From Persephonella hydrogeniphila (GTDB lineage: Bacteria; Aquificota; Aquificia; Aquificales; Hydrogenothermaceae), in the NCBI RefSeq assembly GCF_900215515.1, contig NZ_OBEI01000002.1:1-64000 (forward strand): a stretch of DNA of 64,000 nucleotides, in the 5' to 3' direction. A program made the translations under genes and the position numbers. Positions 29,379 to 36,251 of the stretch are shown here, one piece after another. A model generated the notes under the pieces. It had not been told where the DNA came from. It worked only from the letters and a program-made list of their open reading frames with translations, and made no database searches. Positions within the stretch are counted from its first letter, which is position 1; the number at the start of each line of letters is the position of its first letter.

Positions 29379-30488
29379 TTACTTAGTCCATATTAGTTTT
29401 TTATTTTTAGCCTCATCTACATATTTTAGAAGTTGATTATGTGTAAAATCACAAATTTTTTTAGGATCAGAAAAATAAGTTTTATACCAATTTATAGTTT
29501 CTTGTAATGCAGTTTTTGCATTATAAACAGGTTTCCATTTTAGATATGAATGGGCTTTGCTTATGTCTAATTTTAGCAATCTCGCCTCATGGAATTTGTT
29601 CTCAGAATTTACTTTGTATTCTCCATTCCCCCATATCTTAATGACTTCTTTTACGATTTCTTCTACAGTCAAAATGTCTTCATCATTAGGACCAAAGTTC
29701 CAACCTTCGCTATACTTTACTGGATCTTGCCACATTAAAGCCCCAAGCCATAAGTATCCAGATAATGGTTCTAGAACATGCTGCCATGGTCTTATAGCAT
29801 AAGGGTTTCTTATATAAATAGTTTCTTTTTTTGATAATGCTCTGATACAATCTGGAATTAGTCTGTCCTCTGCCCAATCTCCACCACCAATAACATTTCC
29901 AGCTCTTACAGATGCTAAAGCAACATTATGTGTTTTCCCATAATCTTTTGGATTAAAGAAAGAATTCCTGTATGCAGATGTTAGCAGTTCGGCACAACCT
30001 TTGCTTGAGCTATAAGGATCATAACCTCCCATTGGATCATTTTCTCTGTAGCCATAAACCCATTCTTTATTTTCATAACATTTATCACTTGTAACATTTA
30101 TTACAACTTTAACACTTTCTGTTTCTTTTACTGCTTCAAAAACATTTAGTGTTCCAATAACATTAGTTTCATAAGTCTCTTTAGGATTTATATAAGAATA
30201 TCTAACTAAGGGTTGAGCTGCCATATGTATTACTATTTCTGGTTTATATTCTTGAAATACTTTTTTGAGTTTTTTTTCATCTCTTATATCACCAACTATA
30301 TGAATTATTTCTTTTTCAAGATTAAGTATCTCAAATAAATTTGGATTAGTAGGTGGTTCAAGAGAATATCCTATTACTTTAGCCCCTAAGTGTTTAAGCC
30401 ACAAGGTTAACCATGACCCCTTAAAACCGGTATGTCCTGTAACCAAAACTTTTTTATTTTTGTATATTTTATTAAAAAGATATTTCAT
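29379..30488 (-). CDS. rfbG: CDP-glucose 4,6-dehydratase
   Basis: 369 aa extended SDR. TGHTGFKGSWLTLWL (NAD loop, typical for this enzyme), NVTSDKCYENKEW, and a YSSSKGCAEL catalytic helix. It turns CDP-glucose into CDP-4-keto-6-deoxyglucose for RfbH. Its first base overlaps the preceding epimerase stop (TAATG). Confidence 0.95.
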   Translation of the reverse strand: MKYLFNKIYKNKKVLVTGHTGFKGSWLTLWLKHLGAKVIGYSLEPPTNPNLFEILNLEKEIIHIVGDIRDEKKLKKVFQEYKPEIVIHMAAQPLVRYSYINPKETYETNVIGTLNVFEAVKETESVKVVINVTSDKCYENKEWVYGYRENDPMGGYDPYSSSKGCAELLTSAYRNSFFNPKDYGKTHNVALASVRAGNVIGGGDWAEDRLIPDCIRALSKKETIYIRNPYAIRPWQHVLEPLSGYLWLGALMWQDPVKYSEGWNFGPNDEDILTVEEIVKEVIKIWGNGEYKVNSENKFHEARLLKLDISKAHSYLKWKPVYNAKTALQETINWYKTYFSDPKKICDFTHNQLLKYVDEAKNKKLIWTK

Positions 30489-31039
30489 TATTTATCCTCA
30501 TAAATAAATGGCGAATCAAACTTACTTAACGGTAAAAAGTCTTTATCTCTGTTTGATATAATAGGATTTTCTATTTCCCAATCAAAACCAAAAGAATCCC
30601 ATCTTATTCCAGAATCATTTTTTGGTGAGTATTCTTTAGTAGTTAAATATATTACAACAGAATTATCAGTTAAACTTTTAAATCCATGAGCAAATCCTTT
30701 AGGTATGTATATTATTTTCCCATTATCTTGAGTTAATTCAATGGAATAAAATTGACCATAGGTAGGTGAATTTTTTCTAATATCCACAACTACATCTAAA
30801 ATTTTTCCATACGCGCAATATACGAGTTTAGCATGTTCATCTGGTGGTGTTTGAAAGTGCATTCCTCTTATTACATTTTTTTTAGATACAGAAAAAAAAC
30901 TTTCTCGAAATTCCGAATCGAGATTATTTTTTTCAAAAAATTCTTTATGATATGTTTTTATAAAAACGCCCCTATTATCTTTAAAAACATTGCTTTTTAT
31001 TATTACTATGCCATTTAAGCTTTTCTCAATTATTTTCAT
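30488..31039 (-). CDS. RmlC-like sugar-nucleotide epimerase, probably CDP-sugar specific
   Basis: 183 aa cupin with RGMHFQ (catalytic His), KLVYCAYGKILDVVVDIR, YIPKGFAHGF and EYSPKNDSGI. It sits between rfbF/reductase and rfbG/rfbH, not with the dTDP genes, and differs clearly from rfbC at 15616. By analogy with AscE of the ascarylose pathway it may invert C5 of a CDP-3,6-dideoxy-4-ketohexose. That specificity is inference from position. Confidence 0.82.
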   Translation of the reverse strand: MKIIEKSLNGIVIIKSNVFKDNRGVFIKTYHKEFFEKNNLDSEFRESFFSVSKKNVIRGMHFQTPPDEHAKLVYCAYGKILDVVVDIRKNSPTYGQFYSIELTQDNGKIIYIPKGFAHGFKSLTDNSVVIYLTTKEYSPKNDSGIRWDSFGFDWEIENPIISNRDKDFLPLSKFDSPFIYEDK

Positions 31040-31949
31040 TTATTACCTCTTTATAGTAACTTATAGTTCTTTCTAATCCTTCTTTTAGAGAAAATTTAGG
31101 CTCCCATCCTATATAATTTTTAACTTTAGATATGTCAGCATAACATATTTGTATATCTTTTGAAGGTTTTCCCCACTTTACCTTTACAGTTTTTTCTAGT
31201 ATTTCTTCTACTATAGAAACAATTTCTCTAATACTGTAGGGAAATCCTGAACCTATATTAAAACTTTCTAAAGTATTTAACTTTTCTATATTTTGTAAAA
31301 CCTTTACATAAGCATTTGCGATATCTTTTACATAAATAAAATCCAATTTTTGAAATCCTTCTGAAAGTTCTATTTCTTCATTTAAGATAGCTTTTTTTAT
31401 TAATGTTGGAATTAATTTGTATTCATTATCTTTTTCTCCGTAAGGAGAAAATATTCTTAGTGTTATTATTTTTACTTGATCACTATAAAATTTTGCTATA
31501 TCTTCGAAAGATATCTTTGTAGCAGAATATAAATTAAATGGCTTTTTTTCTTCATTTTCATTAACTGGTAGACTCTTAATATTATATTCAAAAAATGTTC
31601 CTGTATTTATAAAATACTTAACCTTATATTTTAAACACATATCTAATAATTTTGTTGGAAATGTTATATTAGAATAAATCATATTTTCAATGTCACTTAT
31701 ACCATGATATTTTTTATAGTAAGTTGCCAAATGAATTATTGCTTCAAGCTTATTTTCTTTAAAAATTTCTTCAATTAGTACATTATCAATGTTATATGTC
31801 TTTATATCCTTTAATAGATGTTTAATCCTCCATGTATCAGACATGCTTCTTTTTAAGAGTATAATATTTATTTTTTCTTTTAATAAATGTTCTATAAGAT
31901 GACTCCCTATAAACCCCGTTCCACCAGTTAGAAGTACATTTTTAATCAT
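31026..31949 (-). CDS. NAD-dependent epimerase/dehydratase (CDP-sugar reductase or epimerase)
   Basis: About 307 aa extended SDR from ATG 31949, which overlaps the rfbF stop as ATGA; ATG 31955 is an alternative. [16 protein letters not shown] at the N terminus, NTGTFFEY, and [11 protein letters not shown] carry the Tyr and Lys. In this position it could be the C4 reductase that finishes the dideoxy sugar (paratose, abequose or ascarylose synthase) or an epimerase. Family alone cannot decide. Confidence 0.85.
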   Translation of the reverse strand: MIKNVLLTGGTGFIGSHLIEHLLKEKINIILLKRSMSDTWRIKHLLKDIKTYNIDNVLIEEIFKENKLEAIIHLATYYKKYHGISDIENMIYSNITFPTKLLDMCLKYKVKYFINTGTFFEYNIKSLPVNENEEKKPFNLYSATKISFEDIAKFYSDQVKIITLRIFSPYGEKDNEYKLIPTLIKKAILNEEIELSEGFQKLDFIYVKDIANAYVKVLQNIEKLNTLESFNIGSGFPYSIREIVSIVEEILEKTVKVKWGKPSKDIQICYADISKVKNYIGWEPKFSLKEGLERTISYYKEVINENN

Positions 31950-32716
31950 TCCCATACTTTCCAAGGTGGATTGCCAGATTGCCATAAAGTCTCTAATTCT
32001 CTTTTATCCCTTAAAGTATCCATAGGTTTCCAAAAACCTGTATGTTTATATGCCATAAGCTGTCCATCTTTCGCAAGATTCTCTAAAGGATCTCTTTCCC
32101 AGACAGTTTCATCCCCTTCTATATAATCAAAAATTTTAGGTTCAAGTACAAAAAAACCTCCATTTATCCACGCACCATCGCCTTTTGGCTTTTCTTTGAA
32201 AGCTTTAACTTCATTATCATTTAGATCCAAAGCCCCAAATCTACCTGAAGGCTGAACTGCTGTTAATGTTGCATATTTACCATGTTTCTTATGAAACTCT
32301 AAAAGTTCTCTTATATTAATATTACCAACTCCATCCCCATAAGTTAACATAAAAGTTTCATTCTCTATATATGGCTGAATTCTTTTAATTCTTCCACCTG
32401 TCATAGTGTTTAACCCAGTATCTATAAGAGTGACTTTCCACGGTTCTGTTTTTACATTGTGTATTTCCATTTGATTATTTTTTAAATCTATTGTTACATC
32501 TGACATATGAAGAAAGTAGTTAGCAAAATATTCTTTTATAACATAACCTTTATATCCAAGACATATTATGAAATCGTTAAATCCATAAGCAGAGTAAATT
32601 TTCATTATGTGCCATAAAATTGGCTTTCCGCCTATTTCAACCATAGGTTTTGGTTTAATATCTGTTTCTTCGCTTAATCTTGTCCCGAAGCCACCAGCTA
32701 AGATTACAACTTTCAT
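31946..32716 (-). CDS. rfbF: Glucose-1-phosphate cytidylyltransferase
   Basis: 256 aa nucleotidyltransferase with [39 protein letters not shown] and the [11 protein letters not shown]-terminal block diagnostic for the CTP-using enzyme. It makes CDP-glucose, the entry to the 3,6-dideoxyhexose branch. As the most upstream intact gene it is likely the first of the roughly 21-kb polysaccharide operon. AT-rich sequence with a TATAAT box lies upstream (around 32765). Confidence 0.95.
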   Translation of the reverse strand: MKVVILAGGFGTRLSEETDIKPKPMVEIGGKPILWHIMKIYSAYGFNDFIICLGYKGYVIKEYFANYFLHMSDVTIDLKNNQMEIHNVKTEPWKVTLIDTGLNTMTGGRIKRIQPYIENETFMLTYGDGVGNINIRELLEFHKKHGKYATLTAVQPSGRFGALDLNDNEVKAFKEKPKGDGAWINGGFFVLEPKIFDYIEGDETVWERDPLENLAKDGQLMAYKHTGFWKPMDTLRDKRELETLWQSGNPPWKVWE

Positions 32717-32878
32717 AATATTTTATTCCTCAATTCAACATTCTTTAATCTTTAAAAAATTATATTATACAACTATATTTGATCGCTATATTAACCATTT
32801 ATCGATTATTCGTTTAACTTAATAAAACAACAAGCTTTAAGGCTTTTATAATATATATTTTATAATTTCCCATTTCCC

Positions 32879-33148
32879 CTATGATTGAGTACTCGGCAGC
32901 AACCTTAGCAAAGCTGTATCCATTCTAAATATTCTAATTACTGAAGGAATTTGAAGAACTGTAAATGAAAGCGCAAAAACTCCCATTGCCTCCGCACCAT
33001 ATCCACGGGTAATAAGAAGAGTAAATACATACCCAGCTATTATACCAACTATTCTTAAAATAAATGCAATAGAAGAACCCTTTAGAAGCTCTTTTAAGTG
33101 TATATCGCTGTTTATTTTATTTATTATTTTATTTATCATTTCTGTCAT
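32879..33148 (-). pseudogene. Truncated Wzx/flippase N-terminal fragment
   Basis: 89 codons matching only the first part of a polysaccharide flippase: GSSIAFILRIVGIIAGYVF, then FTLLITRGYGAEAMGVFAL with the RMDTALLR motif. It then runs into an unrelated tail and a stop. Functional members are over 400 aa, so this is a remnant of a deleted flippase. It marks a lost or replaced polysaccharide module upstream of rfbF. Confidence 0.8.
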
Positions 33149-33330
33149 TTTGTGTATTTTCTTTTAAATTCTTCATAAGTCATTACATTAATTTCTTCTA
33201 TTTTAAAAAGTTGTTTATCATTTGTTATTAAAGGAATAAATAAATCTAAATTGATATTTTTATTTTCAATTTCTGCATCTGATAAAAAATAAAGAATTGC
33301 ATTTGTATCAAAAAATAACTTATCGTTCAT
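33145..33330 (-). pseudogene. VapC-type PIN toxin with internal deletion
   Basis: 61 codons. The start MNDKLFFDTNAILYFLS is the first PIN strand with its catalytic Asp. It is followed directly by the C-terminal PIN segment (IPLITNDKQLFKIEE). The central 60-70 residues with the second acidic ligands are missing. PIN toxins are normally about 130 aa. The frame stays open, so a small protein could be made but should lack RNase activity. Confidence 0.75.
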
Positions 33331-33333
33331 AAA

Positions 33334-33537
33334 CTATTCCCACTCTTTACGAATTTCTTTCTGGTAATTTAACGGTTCTTTAGATAATTTTATAATTCCA
33401 GCAAATCTTCCTATATTTTTTTTATTTTCTTTAGATATTGATATTCCATATTTTTGTAATAAAAATTCATAAAAGTCAAAAAGTTCCTTTTTTCCTTCTT
33501 CTGGTAAAACGTCAAGTTTTAATTCTTTATTTTTCAT
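33334..33537 (-). CDS. DUF2281/VapB-type antitoxin
   Basis: 67 aa with the DUF2281 pattern: LDVLPEEGKKELFDFYEFL near the N terminus, then a short C-terminal toxin-binding tail (LNYQKEIRKEWE). It lies 3 nt upstream of the deleted PIN gene. It looks intact although its toxin is not, as expected if the antitoxin outlives its partner. Confidence 0.78.
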   Translation of the reverse strand: MKNKELKLDVLPEEGKKELFDFYEFLLQKYGISISKENKKNIGRFAGIIKLSKEPLNYQKEIRKEWE

Positions 33538-33573
33538 TTTTTACCTCTATAATTTTTATTCTAATTATAATTA

Positions 33574-33867
33574 TTATTTTCCAGCTGCCCATTTTATCAA
33601 GATATCTGCAACTTCTGGTCTTGAAAACTCTTTTGGTGGCCTTTTCCCTTCTCTTAACATTGCTCTTACTTTTGTTCCGCTTAAATGAATATGGTCTTCC
33701 TTTGGATGAGGACAGGTTTTGAAAGATGCCATATTTTCACATTTTGTGCAGTAAAAGGAATGTTCAAATTTTAAAGGCTGTATTTCAAGCTCATCTACAA
33801 ACTGTTCTACAAACTCCTGTGCCTCATATGTTCCATAGTAGTCTCCTACACCTGCATGGTCTCTACC
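33574..33867 (-). pseudogene. sat: Sulfate adenylyltransferase C-terminal fragment
   Basis: The minus strand encodes about 97 residues of the ATP sulfurylase C terminus: [12 protein letters not shown] at the start, then [31 protein letters not shown] and the [12 protein letters not shown] end. There is no start codon or upstream domain. The sequence joins a cysQ 5' fragment at 33867 in a different frame. Confidence 0.85.
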
Positions 33868-33983
33868 TATTTATATTCAATATTTATGGATGAGTTATAT
33901 ACATCCAATATCTCTCTTCCAGCTTCTTGTGCTATTTTTATTAAAGGTTCTATTTTTTCTCTCATGAATTTTACACTCTCCAT
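33867..33983 (-). pseudogene. cysQ: CysQ-like 3'(2'),5'-bisphosphate nucleotidase 5' fragment
   Basis: 38 codons beginning MESVKFMREKIEPLIKIAQE and continuing with AGREILDVYN, the usual N-terminal helix of CysQ/inositol monophosphatase-family enzymes. It ends at a TAG created at the junction with the sat remnant. Together the two fragments imply one deletion that removed the 3' part of cysQ and the 5' part of sat from a former sulfate-activation module. Confidence 0.65.
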
Positions 33984-33990
33984 ATTTTTA

Positions 33991-34780
33991 CTAAAACAAG
34001 TTTACCACGGGAACTGCGAAAAATTTATCTCCAAAAGGCAATACCTTATCTCCATTGTATAAAACAATTCCATACTTTATTAAATCCTTTATCTCTTTCA
34101 TTGCTGAAAAATCCTTTTCAGATATAGTGGAAGATGTCTTTACCTCAATAGCCACAAATCGATTTTTATATTGGATGATAAAGTCAATCTCTTTTTTATC
34201 TGTAGTTCCATAAAAGAAAATTTCTGTAGGATACAAGCTATATTTTGTATGTTTCAAAAGCTCGTTAAAGATAAATGTTTCAAAAATATTTCTAAAATAT
34301 AGACTTCCTTTTAAATCTTCTGTAGAAGTTATACCAAGTAAGTATGACAGGAGACCTGAATCATTAAAATACACTTTAGGAGATTTTATAAATCTTTTTC
34401 CTATATTTTTGCTAAATGGTCTAATTATTGTTATTTGATAAACAAGTTGAAGTAGATTTAAGTAGTGGTCTAAAGTTTTATGATCTATTCCTGCAGATTG
34501 AGAAAGCTTAGTTTTGTTTAATAGATTACCACTATAGCTTGCAAGAATATTTAGTAAAGATAAAAATTTATCTATATTTCTAATTTCTCCCACTTCCATT
34601 ACATCTTTTTCTATATAAGTGCTTACATATGAACTGAACCAGATATAATGCATTTTTTCTGATTTTATTTTATAGATTTCTGGAAACCCCCCTTTAAGGA
34701 TAAATTCTAACAGTTGCTTATAGGACAATGAAGGTTTTTGGTTTATGAATTTTCCATTAAAAATATCTTCTATTAAATTA
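33991..34780 (-). pseudogene. AAA/DUF4143 ATPase, C-terminal part (split by IS982)
   Basis: This part holds the DUF4143 region (KLSQSAGIDHKTLDHYLNLL, KSPKVYFNDSGLLSYLLG) and the nuclease-like tail FIIQYKNRFVAIEVKTSS. It is the downstream half of a single gene whose N-terminal half is at 35760-36176. Removing the IS and one target copy rejoins the two in frame to about 399 codons. An internal ATG could let this half be translated alone. Confidence 0.88.
34774..34780. repeat. IS982 target site duplication, left copy
   Basis: TAAATTA immediately left of the element; the identical right copy lies at 35760-35766. The identical 7-bp copies argue for a recent simple insertion. Confidence 0.9.
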
Positions 34781-34801
34781 ACGCGAGTTCGGAAATAAAA
34801 A

Positions 34802-34845
34802 AGACCTCCAGTTAGGCTAAAATAAAAGCCAAAAACTGGAGGTTT
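34802..34845 (+). promoter_or_regulatory. Hairpin sequestering the transposase ribosome site
   Basis: ACCTCCAGTT (34804-34813) pairs perfectly with AACTGGAGGT (34834-34843). An inner GGCT/AGCC stem (34815-34818 with 34827-34830) extends it. The GGAGG ribosome site of the transposase lies in the 3' arm. RNA read into the element from outside would fold and block translation, as known for several other IS families. Confidence 0.7.
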
Positions 34846-34850
34846 CCAAA

Positions 34851-35744
34851 ATGCTCATAACAAAAATATACTGCCAGTTAGATGACTTTTACAAGTCCTT
34901 TGAAAATTATCTAAAACAAAATGTATTACCTAAATCCTCAAAAGGCAGAAAATCTAAACTAACTATAACTGAAATATCCACTATATTGGTCTTATTCCAT
35001 TTATCAGGTTACTCTAACCTTAAAAGATTCTACAAAGAACATGCATTGATCCATTTAAAAAGCTATTTTCCAGATTTAGTAAGCTATAACAGATTTGTTG
35101 AACTAATTCCTTCTTCTATTTCTTTTCTATATGCATTTTTGAAGTTCACTACAAAATTAAATGTAAGCTGTAGATTTGCTTTTGTTGATTCTACAAAGCT
35201 GCCAGTATGTGAAAACAGTAGAATACACTCTCATAAAGTGTTTGAGGGGTTAGCCCAAAGAGGAAAAGATACAGTAGGATGGTTTTATGGTTTCAAACTA
35301 CATTTGATTATTAATGAAAAAGGTCAGATACTTTCGTTTGATTTAACAGCAGGGAATATAGATGACAGAAAATCATTGAGGAAAATGATGAAGGATATAA
35401 AAGGCAAAGTATTAAAGATATTTGGGGATAGAGGATATATATCTCAAAGTTTATCAAAGGAGTTTTTATCAAATGGGATCCATCTAATAGCAAAGCTGAG
35501 AAAGAATATGAAAGGAAAACTGTTATCTGTGTTTGATTATATTTTATCAACAAAGAGGGCATTAGTTGAATCTGTAAATAGTATTCTAAAAGAGCAGTTA
35601 AAGATAGACCATACAAGACATAGGTCACCTGTAAATTTTATAGCAAATTTACTTTCAGGATTGGTTGCTTATCATTTTAAAGAAAACAAACCTAAAATTG
35701 ATTTGTCTTTTAACTTTAAAAAAGATGCTTTATTACTGGTTTAA
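34851..35744 (+). CDS. IS982-family DDE transposase
   Basis: 297 aa, full length. The catalytic region shows AFVDSTKLPVCENSR (first Asp), then GWFYGFKLHLIINEKGQI, DLTAGNIDDR, FGDRGYISQ (second Asp) and LVESVNSILKEQLKIDHTRH (Glu). No frameshift is seen, so the element may be active. The start has GGAGG 8 nt upstream, held in a hairpin. Confidence 0.95.
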   Translation: MLITKIYCQLDDFYKSFENYLKQNVLPKSSKGRKSKLTITEISTILVLFHLSGYSNLKRFYKEHALIHLKSYFPDLVSYNRFVELIPSSISFLYAFLKFTTKLNVSCRFAFVDSTKLPVCENSRIHSHKVFEGLAQRGKDTVGWFYGFKLHLIINEKGQILSFDLTAGNIDDRKSLRKMMKDIKGKVLKIFGDRGYISQSLSKEFLSNGIHLIAKLRKNMKGKLLSVFDYILSTKRALVESVNSILKEQLKIDHTRHRSPVNFIANLLSGLVAYHFKENKPKIDLSFNFKKDALLLV

Positions 35745-35759
35745 TTATCGAACTGGCGT

Positions 35760-36176
35760 TAAATTACCTTTTTTATTTATAATTTCATAAATAGATAGGG
35801 GGTATAACTCAAATATAGCTAATCTTCCGGCTAAACTTTCTTTTACATTTGAAAATCTTAAAATATTGATTGAACCTGTTAATATAAACTGATTTGGTTT
35901 TCTGTTCTCATCTATTTTTTTCTTTATAGTATCCATTAGCTGCGGTAATTTCTGAATTTCGTCTAAGACAACTGGTGTTTTTAAGTTGTTTATAAACCCT
36001 ACAGGGTCATTTTTTGCTGAGAGATAAGCGTTTATATCATCAAAGGTTATGTAGTTGTTAGAAAGCTCCATTGCAAGGGTAAATTTACCTGTTTGTCTTG
36101 CACCGGCTATAAATACAGCAGGAAATTCGCCTAAAGCTTCCTTTATAAGATTTTTTATTAACCTCTGAAATTTCAA
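35760..36176 (-). pseudogene. AAA_14-type ATPase, N-terminal part (split by IS982)
   Basis: This encodes the ATPase half: Walker A-like GARQTGKFTL, Walker B TPVVLDEIQKLP, and sensor ILTGSINILR. The position after the Walker A Lys is Phe instead of Ser/Thr (TTT), which may already impair ATP binding. The start is TTG with AGGAG 7 nt upstream, inside a perfect palindrome. The native frame ends at NKKGNL, where the IS begins. The other half lies at 33991-34780. Confidence 0.88.
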
Positions 36177-36182
36177 GAGTAT

Positions 36183-36203
36183 ACTCCTAAATTTTTTAGG
36201 AGT
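36183..36203 (-). promoter_or_regulatory. Perfect 9-bp palindrome over the ATPase ribosome site
   Basis: ACTCCTAAA-TTT-TTTAGGAGT is a perfect inverted repeat with 9-nt arms and a 3-nt loop. On the minus strand the second arm contains the AGGAG ribosome site 7 nt before the TTG start of the split ATPase gene. It could be a protein operator or an RNA hairpin limiting translation. Confidence 0.6.
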
Positions 36204-36251
36204 GTAATACCAGATTTTAATATGTTTTCAAAATCAAAAACAGATCATCGA

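Larger units (their letters stand above)
34781..35759 (+). mobile_element. Complete IS982-family insertion sequence
   Basis: A 979-bp element with imperfect terminal inverted repeats: the left end begins ACGCGAGTTCG and the right end, reversed, begins ACGCCAGTTCG. The flanking 7-bp duplication is TAAATTA. It carries one transposase gene and interrupts an ATPase gene on the opposite strand. Length, repeat ends and transposase agree with IS982 (about 1 kb, single DDE transposase). Confidence 0.93.

Noticed and set aside
32717-32878. A confident promoter for the roughly 21-kb polysaccharide operon
   Set aside because: TATAAT occurs upstream of rfbF but no acceptable -35 lies 16-18 nt before it, and the stretch is too AT-rich to judge by eye.
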